Assembly: GCA_013076295.1 (NCBI GenBank)
Contig: RQOL01000465.1
Span: 210,111-274,110 of the forward strand
Reading direction: 5' to 3'
Length of the DNA: 64,000 nucleotides
Origin: Sanderia malayensis
Taxonomy: Eukaryota > Cnidaria > Scyphozoa > Semaeostomeae > Pelagiidae
Shown: in pieces, positions 11,861 through 22,555 of the stretch
How positions within the stretch are numbered: position 1 is the stretch's first letter
How the letters are laid out: each line of letters begins with the position of its first letter
The notes under the pieces: model-generated
The model's input: only the letters and a program-made list of their open reading frames with translations
Told to the model about the DNA's origin: nothing
The model's database searches: none
Program-made: the position numbers and the translations under genes

Positions 11861-14100
11861 CAGGGGCGGATCCAGGAAAAAGTATAGCTGACGGGTCTTG
11901 GGAAAGTGCCAAAAAAATTTTGTAGACCATGCCCTTTACAATCTTGGAAAAAAATGCCACTCCCTAAACAGAAAAGTGCATTGAAAGAGGGAGAGAACGC
12001 TACCAGAAAAAGTAACGTAGCTTTCAATTTTTTTCAACTTTGAAACAAAATATTGAAACAAACAATGAAATAATTATTGAAGGAAATTAAGTTTCATTCT
12101 GGGTCATTGTTCAAGGTATCAATTAGTTTCGTGCGCCAGGATGACAGGTTGTAAATATGTCAATGACTTTATCTATGTTTATATCGATAGCGCGATGGGC
12201 GTGAAGAAGAGCAAGGCCATTCAATCTATCTTCAGTCATTGTGTTGCAAAGGTATGTTTTAGCAAGCGCAATACAGATATAGATCTTTCGCAACAGCATC
12301 TTGTTAATGGTAAGTTTGCTAAGATCTTCATATTGGGGAAGCATATATATTGGGGAAGCTCTTCTGGTCTATTCTCGGCAGCAAAGTAGACAATGTCTCT
12401 GGTGGCGGACCCTTGTCCATCATTAGCCACTTGTCTTCCCACATTTTTAATTCTGTTTTGATGCAGCGGGGCTCATCAAGGTCATATAGGTTTAAAATTA
12501 AAGAAAACTTGTCTTTCCAGTATGACAGAGACACCGCTTTTGAGGGGAACGCAAAAAGCCCTGCAAGTGGAGATTTGTTTTGCTCAGAGAAGCGGGATTG
12601 GGTTTGTTGAGACAAATGGTCGATGAACGGCAGCGTCACACTCCGCTCATAATATTGACAAAGAGTCTCCGCAGAAGTATTGACACATTATGCACCTGCC
12701 TAGCCACAGTTCGTGCTTGGGATGGTTTGATGTTTACAGATGAAGCAAGCTTGGCTGCTTCAGCAAACCACTCAGCGTGACATTTTGATTTTTCTCTTCT
12801 TAATCTCTGAAGGCTAGCATAGAGAAGAGATATTTTTTCATTTGCTGCTATTACATCTTTTGATACACCCTGAAGCTGCTTTGTTAGTGGCCTCATTATC
12901 TCGAGACACCCGGACACGACAATTAGTGGAACAATGAACTGGAATGTTGATAACGAGTGGAAAAGGCCCCTGGCATTGCGTACAGTATTGGTATTCCATT
13001 TTTTCCAAGGCATGCAGAGCTGGCAAGAAAACCTGGGCAAAGACATCCAATCCATCGATCTTTGCTAGCCATCTGGTTCAGCAAACGTTGATAAGATGTG
13101 CATGGGAAGCAGTTGGCAAAATGGCCTTAATGTTTTCTGCCAAAAAGGCAAACCTATTGGGGCTGACATTGAAAAAATGCAATACCACACGTGCAATGCT
13201 CATCATGTTTTTCACCAATGGTGTATCGCACGCTGATGCAACAACAAGATTCAAATCATGAGATGCATAATGAACATATGGAGCCTTGGGAAAGACTCTA
13301 GTAATCCTTGCTGCCGCTCCTGCACACTTGCCAGACATATTTGCAGCAACACCATACCCTTGTCCACGACAAACGTTCATATCAAGGGACAACTTTGCAA
13401 TACCATCAAGGATCTTATTTGAGATGGCTTCACCGGACATGTCCTCGTTGCAAGGAAAAAAACCCACAAAAGATTCTCTGATTTAGATTCTCTAAAGAAT
13501 TTTGCCTCTTTTATCTCTGAGGTGATCTTCTGCAAAATAACTTCACCACAAATTCTAATGAATTCATTCTGTGTCCTTTTGAAAAGATATGTAGCCGATT
13601 TTGGCACATTGGCTATGTGATCCTCGAAAACTGAATTATCGTCAAATTTTAGCAAATATTTTATTATCTCTTGCAAGCTCCCCGAATGATTCTCTTTCTT
13701 ATCATAATTCTCAGAATCATCACAGTGAGCTCTTAGTGAAATATTCTGGTGCCCACAAAGAATTACTGCTCCAACTATGGGACAAAACGTACTGTTACAA
13801 AACGTAGTGTCATTATTGGCTTTATGTACTATAGGTACTAACCTAACAGGTAAAAATTCCTGAGCTCTACCAAGTTCGATGGATTGGAAATGGTAGCTTG
13901 GAAACTTTGCAAGGCTTAAGTGGCACAGGTTGGCTCTTTCTATTTTCAAAAATATTTACAATCTTGGATCTAAATTTTATCTCTAATTCTGAAACTATGG
14001 CTATTTTCTCTGCTACTGAAAGGTCGAGATTACCCAACACATTCACAAGATGATCGCTCTCCTTCGCCATTTTGGAGATAAACATAAAATGTTGTTGAGG
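11861..14100 (-). mobile_element. Broken hAT element, one end visible
   Basis: CAGGGGCGGATCCAGG at 11861 is a typical hAT-style terminus, placed just beyond the 3' end of the decayed transposase gene. I found no matching CCTGGATCCGCCCCTG on the other side, so the 5' end of the element is lost or strongly diverged. The right boundary given is only the start of the coding remnant. Confidence 0.6.
12123..14085 (-). pseudogene. hAT transposase remnant (ZMYM1/DUF4371-like)
   Basis: Pieces read right to left. An N-terminal part at about 13377-13949 includes LCGHQNISLRAH, DHIANVPKSATYL and the start of EIKEAKFF. The normal continuation with the first catalytic Asp (the DEST region) is missing, and a new segment starts with SGEAISNKIL and RGQGYGVAANMSGKC. 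Next come 12636-13055 (linker) and 12328-12639. The hAT dimerisation region is split over two frames: CCCERSISVLRLLKH, then TEDRLNGLALLHAHR ending near 12123. In intact relatives the motif reads GQGYDGAANMSG, so the second catalytic Asp is lost here. There are several frame changes plus one internal deletion. The family assignment is firm and the copy is dead. Confidence 0.85.
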
Positions 14101-16708
14101 TGGAGGCGAAACACAACAACAACCTGAGAGAACTTGTCAATCCAACTGGCCGCAAGCCAATCAATGTTCTGATCGGCTGTGATTGGCTTGCTATAGTCAA
14201 AACATGCCCCGATTGGCTTGGTATCGTTGAGAGGAGTAACAAACGATTCCCAAAGGCTTGCCGCCATCACATGATTGGTTTGCTACATTCTACAACTGCC
14301 CAGCAATTGGATCGCTACACTCGAGAGAATTTTTTCGGTCATTAGAAGGATTTTATTGCCGAAGAATTAGTGTTGCCGCAATAATTCATGGTAGGCCCTT
14401 TGCTAAGGACTCTGGCCTCTGAGCTGGAAAAAGACTAAGGAATTTGGCAAACGGGCGTTGTGAATAGTACCTAAAGGCTTGTGAAGAATTTCGCATATAG
14501 TAGCCTTACATTTTACGAGAAATGCCTGCGAGAAGATTTCAAGAAGGATAAACCACTTTTCAGTTCAGGCAGCGGATTAGCCATAAGTTTTTTTTCACTT
14601 GGTCATACTTTCAATCATTAAACTTTTCATTCAGTGGTATACGTGCTTGTGGGATTTAAACATATTATGATAAAATAGCTTGGTCAAATAATGTACAATA
14701 TGTGAGAGCTTTACATTGAGCCATTTAGAGCTGAATAAAAATGCAACTCTTAAACTTAAAGAAATATCTGACTGCTCTTGTAATTGGTATTTTGGAATTA
14801 GTCTAAGGGGAAAACAATTGATAAAAGTTATCGATTCGCATTAAATAGTTATAAAAACAAGGATTGTGCGTGCAAGTAACGGCTCCATCCCAAGTTCAAA
14901 TCATCTCCACTGCATGCAAAGAAGCTCTTCTTTCTTTGATTCAGGAACTGAAACCTCGTTTATCACAGTGAGTAATTCTGCGACTTCTTCTCTGTTTCAC
15001 TTTCTGGGACAGGAGGGTCATGTTCTTTGTTATCATTATCATTATTATTAATGTTTTCTAATGGTTTGACGTTGATCATTCCTGCAACCTCTTGAAGTCC
15101 ACTGCCATGATTCTTTATTGACACAAATGACACAAATACTTGGTTTGGAGTCGCTTAATTTTGTGTTGACATGCTATGGTTATTCCAATGTGTTTTAAAT
15201 TTCTGCAACTGGAGGTTCACAGTTGTTGTAAAGACAGCTTGTGTACAATACAAGTCGACTGGGTTATCCTTGTCCAACAAAGAGGCAGATTGCAAGTCGA
15301 AAAACATCTCCATGAACAATTGAGTCACACAATGTCTCACATCCACTCATAACCTAATCATGATGACAATTACAGAATCTTGACAATAATAATGCACATA
15401 AGGCTTTTCAGTCTTATAAATTTGTGTTATGAACCATTTTTGTGACAAAACAAAAGGAACACTGAAAATTTTATATTCAATTGCTTAAAGTGCCTCTACA
15501 CCTTATTTTTTTATTGGCTAAAGCTGTAGATCCGAATGCGCTGATTCTGAATCTGTTTATATTTTTTTGATATGACAAGTAGTTTTTGAGATACGAGGCA
15601 ACGCGTGCCACTTTTTCGTGGTTAACTTTTAGGACTGGGTCGAGCCAACTATGACATCATAGTTGAGCCTAGTTGTGCCCCGTTCATTTTCCCGTACTGA
15701 AGCAACAAATCTGACTTTGATGATTAGAAACAGGTCGGCGCATTGTGGCATTTGAGTTTGAAAGGCTTGCGATGAGTTGGCAGCTGTGGGAAGGAAGTAC
15801 AAAATTCCCGTGTAGTGGCTGCTCGTTGCGCTCAGTGGCGGCGGCCGTATTGAATCATAACGATTCCAAGCCTGGGGTTGCAAGTTGTAGTTTTGTGGAT
15901 GGCAATGTCCAGTTCTGGATCTGTTATAAATGTTTTTTCCGTCTGGGGTGGCAAACCACATTCATTTTTTCGTCTTTTTACAATTGATACACTAACCCCT
16001 ATAATAAAAGAGCAAAGAGACAGAAGTAAGTATTACATATGAGGTCCCCACTCTACTTTACATAGACTTCAAGTGAAACAAAATGATAAACCCAACTTAC
16101 CAAGGAGAGACGCAATGCTTTCTAACAAAAACCCAAGATTTAGTAGAGTCTCTAATTGCTGAATGCCAATGTGTTTTGTTGGTCTTCCTTGTTGTCCTTC
16201 CTTGTTGCCCTTCATGCACCTCTCTCACTTTATACCTTTCCTTATTTTCTTGAAATGTTTTCATGCTTGTGATTGCTTTCAGCTATTTTTGCATATTATT
16301 GCTGAGCTTCAATATCTTTGTTGCTAGCTTTGTCTGTTCACTGCTGTGCATATCCCAATTTGTTAGGCCATTCTCAGTTATAATTTTCATTTTCGAAGGT
16401 GTTTTCAGAGCTGCCCTAAGTCGAACCAAAGCCTGATCTAAACATTGAAGCATTTGATCTTCATTGGAATTCAGCATGTCTGATGGATAGAGCTCTAGGT
16501 CTTTTATTGTTTTTATAATCTCTAGGTCTTATTCAGCGTTCATGATTTTACCCTGCAATTTGATTTTGTTATTCCACTGTAGAATACAGCTCAAGTCGAT
16601 TATAATTTAATGGATCGGTGAGTGAATGAAAATCAATATTTGGCCATGTTTTTAGACCGAAAGGCCGCCGGTTCACATATCTCAACAAAAGAAAACTAGA
16701 ATTCTACT
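14101..16708. other. Stretch without a supported gene
   Basis: Short ORFs only. A GC-richer stretch at about 15740-15960 shows no motif on either strand. ORFs at 15629-15961 and 16283-16477 on the minus strand have no recognisable domain. Confidence 0.5.
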
Positions 16709-17632
16709 TTAGGTACAAAATATAAATTTAAGATAATCAATCCTGCATATTGCTTCCACTAGTTCAATGTTTGCTGTGTCAACTTCAACCTTTGTTCGCC
16801 TATTCCTGGAACCTCGAATGCACAGAAAGCACTGCGAAGAAGTGCAAAAGACAGTTTTGTGCGAATCCAGTTTGTGACAGATGAGACTGGCAAATCTGAT
16901 CAAAGGTGTGAATGAGCCATGCTCAACTTGTAAAACGCGTTGACTGTACGCATGTTTCTTCTCTCTTTCATTGGCTGCATACGTGTTCTCTAGCTTTTGG
17001 TTTCGGTATGACGGTGCAAATGGGTTGAAAACCCTTACATAAAAAAAAGCACTTTGTTCCCTCTGCCAGAAGCCACGTACGCTAATATCAAGTCTCGCTT
17101 CTTCTGATGTGTTTGAATTGCTCGGCAGTTGTTCACCACCAAGAGGCTGTAGAGCTGGCTCAATACTAACATCGTTCGAAATTTCAGTTGCCAACTTGCC
17201 GAGAAGATCACGTAATTCATTGTGTTGATGGTAAATATATCCGCCTTTTTGACAAGAGATCGCATGGTCAACGGAAAAGTGTTTTCCGCATACACAAATA
17301 GCTGGCATGAATCTTAAATGCCATCTATACCTCAAGCGGAGGGCGTCGTAGAATTCACATTTGTTAAGAACAAAGTTTTCAGCCTTCAAAGGAAGGGAAG
17401 TGAGCCACGACGACGCACCTTTCATACAAGACAGCTCATTTGCTTTACGTTGATTGGGTGTCATAGATTCTCTAAGCTGTCTAAGTTTCTGTTCATGCGA
17501 CTTTGTTCTTTCATTGGCAATTTGATTCTTCGTTTTCTTTAATTCACTATTGTTCAGCGTTAATTCAGTGGTTTGCTCCTTGATGTTTGTTGTAAACCGA
17601 TAAATTTTGTAAACCGCTTGCATTGTTTGCAT
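16709..17632 (-). CDS. Open C-terminal domain of the same LINE (nuclease-like), 307 codons
   Basis: This piece has no internal stop. Residues about 80-95 read ASSWLTSLPLKAENF, then a Cys/His cluster CVCGKHFSVDHAISC-x-KGG (a zinc-binding knuckle C-x-C...H-x3-C), then HNELRDLLGKLATEI. After that come EEARLDISVRGFW and AFFYVRVFNPFAPS, an Asp followed by a beta-strand of the kind found in PD-(D/E)XK nucleases. Relatives that I recall have D in place of the Y in AFFYVRV; if so, a catalytic residue is lost. It probably began as the tail of a larger polyprotein, so its first ATG is not a native start. Confidence 0.65.
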   Translation of the reverse strand: MQTMQAVYKIYRFTTNIKEQTTELTLNNSELKKTKNQIANERTKSHEQKLRQLRESMTPNQRKANELSCMKGASSWLTSLPLKAENFVLNKCEFYDALRLRYRWHLRFMPAICVCGKHFSVDHAISCQKGGYIYHQHNELRDLLGKLATEISNDVSIEPALQPLGGEQLPSNSNTSEEARLDISVRGFWQREQSAFFYVRVFNPFAPSYRNQKLENTYAANEREKKHAYSQRVLQVEHGSFTPLIRFASLICHKLDSHKTVFCTSSQCFLCIRGSRNRRTKVEVDTANIELVEAICRIDYLKFIFCT

Positions 17633-18526
17633 CTAGCAATCGCATCGCTGCGTTAATTTTTCCTTCTAGTACAAGATTCGCAAATTTCTTTGCTAGATCT
17701 CCAGAAGACAGATTGATGTTATTGCTCGGGAGTCTCGACTGGATTGTTCTGCATTTTCTGACAAGTGCATCAAAATTTCCTTCTGACCACAAATCCATTC
17801 TTCGTCGCAAGCATTCGCCATGCTGCTTTGCCTTTGATCTAAAAGATGGCTTTTGCAGAAGAAGAGCTGGCATAATCATCACTGTTTTTATAGTGATATC
17901 CTTTAGGGAATCTACTTCCTCATTCCAGGCATTGATCAAACGAGTCATCCCCGCGATATACCTCTTTCCTGCTGAGCCTGTAGGAAGCATAAATATGTTC
18001 CTCCTCCAATACATAACTTCTTCATAAATGGCGGAAATGATCATTTGAATATCCTTCTTATCGTGGACTTCCCATACCTTTGGGCCATTGTCTAGTAACA
18101 GGGATGTGTGACTAGTAGCACCAAGTTCTCCAGACTTAGACACCCCGAGATGGGCGTAGTATGAAAACGACGCAAGCTTTGTTGTTCGAAAGTCGATTCA
18201 GGTTGCACTTTTGACGAATTCTGTGTTCTAGTAGCGAGCGCATCATTAGAACCTGTTGCGCTCGATCGAGTTACCGCCAAATCATTCGAATTAACGGCTA
18301 AAGCACGAGGAAAATGTAAACAAGAGTTTGTAGCTGAATTCCCTTGAAAATTTGCGTAATTAGTATTCAAATTCAATACCTTATCCTTTTTGTCTCTTCC
18401 ACAACAGCGTGAATGCTGACTCAAGCCTTGTTGGCTCTTGAAAGATCGAGGGCAGAAACTGCACCCAAAAGATTCTGCATAACACTCCAAGTTAGTGCCA
18501 GAAGGCACGTAACCAGATGCTTCCAT
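16709..18526 (-). pseudogene. LINE with C2H2-type finger and nuclease-like C-terminus; reverse transcriptase deleted
   Basis: Read right to left. The ATG at 18526 starts a protein with the finger CSFCPRSFKSQQGLSQHSRC, followed by a Ser/Thr/Asn-rich linker. A second frame (17565-18143) carries the conserved region FMLPTGSAGKRYIAGMTRL and LLLQKPSFRSKAKQH, which in related cnidarian LINEs, as I recall them, lies just before the reverse transcriptase. The polymerase motifs (F-x-D-D and GxPQG types) are absent. The sequence passes directly to the C-terminal domain at 16709-17632. So about 1.5-2 kb of coding sequence has been lost and the two flanking parts kept. Frames differ between the parts. 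The clade is uncertain; the finger and tail recall LINEs with a restriction-like endonuclease. Confidence 0.7.
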
Positions 18527-18849
18527 TAAAACAACGACTTATTTCGGCAGAAACTCATCCAAAACAGCAGCAAATATCTTGATTTAACTTTCTGTAACCA
18601 CAAACTTTATTTCGGTAATTTCACCAATGTTTTCGGCAACAAAATGTATAAAAATCGAGCAATTTTTCTCTGCTATTAAAAACATGTCTGCTCGCGGTTG
18701 CGTCAAGTTCGAATCTACAGTTGATTATAATTGCTTGACGACCAGAACAATATCTTGCCCAACATTCTTTTCCAGAACCTTTCATAGTTTGCTATGACAA
18801 GATCATCTGCTTGGAAGCACACAACAACTTGAATTGCTTCACTTTATAT
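18527..18849. other. Spacer upstream of the LINE remnant
   Basis: Nothing recognised. This may include 5' untranslated sequence of the minus-strand LINE. Confidence 0.5.
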
Positions 18850-19345
18850 TTTAGCTAGCCTGGGGCGCTCGCTTTCGCTCGCTTCCCGGAGGGGGGCAAG
18901 TGAAAAAAAATTAATGTGGTTGGCGCACTTCGTGCGCTGCATTCGCTTACGCTCATGCCTCCTTCAACCCCACGTACCATGGGTTGGCTCGCTGCGCTCG
19001 CCTGTGGTTGGCGCACTCCGTGTGCTGCATTCGCCTACGCTCATGCCCCTTTCAACCCCACGTACCATGGGTTAGCTCGCTATGCTCGCATGTGGTTGGC
19101 GCACTTCGTGCGCTGCATTCGCTTACATTCATGCCCCTTTCAACCCCACGTACAATGCGTTAGCTCGCTCCGCTCGCCTGTCTATCCATTATCAAAAAGC
19201 ATTGACTGATAGGGTGCACTTCGTGCGCTGCATTCGCTTACGCTCATGCCTCTGCCTACTCCTTTTACAAAAGCTTGGCTCGCTTCGCTCGCCTGATAAT
19301 CCCTTCTGATAATTTGTTGATTAAAACTTTGGGCTTGTTTACATT
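18850..19345 (+). repeat. Hairpin-rich 88-bp tandem repeat (R2), copy 1
   Basis: TGGCGCAC recurs at 18921, 19009 and 19097, giving an 88-base unit present about three times, with a further partial unit near 19214. Each unit holds GCGCACTTCGTGCGC (6-bp stem, 3-base loop) and a run of GGCTCGC/CGCTCGCC. The surrounding sequence (down to TTTACATTAGGCCTAAGC at about 19337) recurs inverted at 44430-44775, so this is a dispersed repeat with internal tandem units. The ORFs crossing it are by-products. Confidence 0.85.
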
Positions 19346-19929
19346 AGGCCTAAGCATCGCAACTGTTCTCGTGAAGTCGTAAAAGAGCCAATCAACTTGC
19401 AGCAAAAGGCGAAACGGGTCACGTGAACAGCGAATACGTGGTTCGAAAATGGAGTTCGCAACGCGAATTTGGAATTCTCGCCACCGTAAACTGTAGTTTT
19501 TTCGTGATAGCACAATTAGCAGAATAATTAATGGAATAATTCAAAAGAACTTTAAAAAAACGAAACAAAAAATAGATAACCTTGGTCTAATTAATAATTG
19601 GCACTTTCCATTTGAAATTTAGCACAAATAATGTACAAACAAAAAAGCCTTTTTCATTACACGGTTCGCCGTTTCGGCCCATTGTTTTGAGGCGTTCGAC
19701 CTATTGTTTCGGGTCGAATCTATTGTTTTTGGCAAGAAAGTGCGTCATCACGTGACCTCCGCAGAATATATATATTAGATTCGGGACAATAGTTTGTGCA
19801 TTGTTCGCTATAAGTAGAAAGGGCATGTTGAGTACCTAGACCATATAAGTAGCTTGGGATTTGGCAGCAAATTGATCTTCTGTGCGGCAAAGCAATTCTT
19901 GACATGTTTTTCAAATTCCTACGTCATTC
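19346..19929. other. Spacer, nothing recognised
   Basis: AT-rich, with no ORF of note. Palindromic patches near 19670-19720 include CGGTTCGCCGTTTCGGCC. Confidence 0.5.
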
Positions 19930-22555
19930 TCAGTTCAGATCAGCTTAGTTCAGTTTCATTTTTAAAATTCAACAAACATACAATTTACTAATCTACTAAC
20001 TAACATAAATACTTACAATAATCATTTTACAATTGCTTAACAAAAGGTATTAAAATAGGTATTAAATGTTTGACCCCAGACAATGATTCCATATTATAAA
20101 AATGACAGAAATAATGCAAATCAACAAATCAAGACTTCCTGAGGTACCATATTCCTAATTTTAAAAACATGCCACAACACCTAGCTAGTTTTTTAGAGAG
20201 TTCACTCAAGTGATACTTCCAGCTGAGATGCTCATCTAATAAAAGTCCCAAAAATTTAACAAATTTTACTCTTTTAATTTGCTTCTTTCCTATCTTTATA
20301 ATTGTATCTGTTGGAACTGACGTAACAGAGGAATTGAAAATGATAACGTTTGTTTTTTCAATATTAAGTGATAGTTTATTAACATCAAGCCATTTCTTCA
20401 CTAACTTAAGTTCTGTGTTAACATTTTTTACTAAATTTGATAGATTATCAGATTTATAGTATATATTTTATTGCCAGCAAAAAGATAAAATTGCAATTTT
20501 TTTGAAACATTAGGAAGGTTATTATTATATAGCAAAAAAAGAAGAGGGCCCAACACAGGGCCTTGGGGAACACCACACGTTATTTTCATCAATCCAGAAT
20601 TAGTTTCGTTAGTACAAACATATTGCTGTCTATCTGACAGATAAGATCTAAACCAATTTAATGCACAGCCCCGGATTCCATAATGTTCCAGGCTTTTTAA
20701 TAGGATTTCATGATTAACAGTGTCAAAAGCTTTCTATAAATCAATAAAAATACCACATCCAAATTTTTTGTTGTCCAGTGTATCTCTTATATCTTCTGTC
20801 GTTGAGTTGTCCAGTGTATCTCTTATATCTTCGGTCATGATCAATTGAGTGGTTTTGCTGAAAACCAAATTGCAAAGAATACAAAACGTTATGAATTTCA
20901 AGAAATTTATATAATCTTTTATACATCAATTTCTCAAGAATTTCGCTGAAGATTGATAACAAAGAAATTGGTCTGTAGTTTGATGGTAATTTACAATCAC
21001 CTTTTTTAAACAGTGCAATTACTTTAGCAGTTTTAAGTTTGATAGGAAGGGTACCAGTTTGAAATGAATGGTTGGCAAGTGAAGCAAGAAGGGGGGAGAT
21101 AGAAGGGCTAAGGATGTTTAGCAATTTAACTGGGATACTGTTTGGACCAACTGATTTTGAGGGGCTGAGAACATTAATTATATCATAAACTTCAAGGTGG
21201 GTAACTGGCTCTACAAAAAGTGATTCAGTTATTCTGTTGGACAAATAATAAATGGGTGATTTCGGATTTTGGTGAAGTGTTTTTGTTATCTTATTGGTAA
21301 CATTAACAAAATAATCATTGAAAGTATTTTATATTTGCCCTGGATCAGAAGTTAAGTTCCCGTCATTATCTTTGATTTAATTCACAGTAGTTGTTGCACT
21401 TGATTTATTTGAAATAATTGTTTTTATACCAGCCCCAACTCTTTTTATATTCTTACTGTTTTCTGAAAAGTAGTTCTGATAGTAACTGCCTTTGCTTTGC
21501 TTGAGTTCATTTGAGATACGATTCCTGAATTTCTTAAACAAGGTGATATTACTTTCAGTTTTATTTACTTTCATCTTATGAAGAGCTTTATCTCTAATTC
21601 TCATCATTTTTTGAATTCTATTATTAATCCAAGGTTTATGTAAGAGTCTCGTTTCCTTTTTGGTACGCCTTCTAATTGGTGCGTGTTTATTAGATAAACA
21701 ATTTAGATCACTTAAAAGCTTATCAAACTTGGTGTTTGAATCTATATCCTCATTCCCCAGATATGTGGAGTCGATGTTATGAAGATCTTCTATAAATTTG
21801 TCTTCTTTCAATTTTGAGTAATCATATTTCAGTGATCGAGTTTTACTATGGGTAACTTTGGACTTTCTTAGAATCAGAAACTGAGGGAAATGATCCGTGA
21901 TTTGTGTTAAGATATTCCCACTTGTTATATTCCGAATGGTAAGCATTTGTAAATATATTGTCAATATATCTGGAATATCAACATTAGTGCATACGGGCGG
22001 CTTATTTTCAGAGTGCCATATTTCAGAGACTCTGATCACATCTGGGTTTAGAAAAGATTGGACAGACAAGGTAAGCAATTCATCAAAATGCAAGGAAAGA
22101 CTTCATATATTGGTGTGAATAATAGATAGATCTGAAGCAGATGGTTTGAGTGAAGAAAGTTCAGATAGAGAATAATGGCGAGAATCAATTGCTTGAGGCA
22201 TCTGGTCATCAATATCGTAATCACTTAAATTAGGTAGATTGGTAAGGTGAGATGTAATCTCAAATGATGGTTCAGATTCAGCTAATGACGGTATGTCAAG
22301 GTCATGAAGTTTCAGTAAATCTTCATTTTCTAATGATCCAAAGGGGAATATTGATTCACGATCACGTATTGTACAATTGATGCCGAACCATGGAACATTA
22401 TGAGGCTGCTCACATAAAATCTTTTACTTAAGATAAGATATTTTCCCACATTTACTGTGAATCCAAAAATTGCATTCATCGCATTGAATACCTTTTTGAT
22501 TTTTATTGACATTTTTGTGGCAAATGCCACAGGGAAATTTAGGGATCAATACCAT
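19930..22555 (-). mobile_element. Decayed LINE of Jockey/CR1-like type with PHD finger
   Basis: Read right to left. The 3' end has a degenerate A/C/T/G pentamer tail (reverse complement of TCAGTTCAGATCAGCTTAGTTCAG at 19930-19955). The coding order is PHD finger, endonuclease remnant, reverse transcriptase and C-terminal region, as in a single-ORF2 LINE. It is a different family from the LINE at 52.9-57.3 kb. Confidence 0.75.
20129..22555 (-). pseudogene. ORF2 remnant: PHD finger, endonuclease, reverse transcriptase
   Basis: An ATG at 22555 starts a PHD-type finger: CGICHKN, CDECNFWIHSKC, then a PW-F motif. The endonuclease begins near 22120 with IHTNI-like residues and LLTLSVQ. It has lost its middle: VDIP is joined to a segment containing TIRNITSG and ITDHFPQF (the SDH-type motif). 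The linker at 21377-21900 is intact (KPWINNRIQKMMRIRDKA). The reverse transcriptase at 20741-21244 has NYRPISLLSIFSEILEKLMY, then a 36-base duplication (20770-20841), and the frame changes. [16 protein letters not shown] and [16 protein letters not shown] lie in other frames. The catalytic F-A-D-D site reads FAGN here, so both catalytic Asp are gone. The C-terminal piece at 20129-20401 has KFLGLLLDEHLSWKYH. Dead copy. Confidence 0.85.

Noticed and set aside
14101..14450. Right terminus of the 12-14 kb hAT element
   Set aside because: I looked for CCTGGATCCGCCCCTG and a second AATATCGT and found neither.
18916..19309. Plus-strand ORFs with repeated ALRALHSL-like peptides
   Set aside because: They translate the 88-bp tandem repeat and have no independent support.
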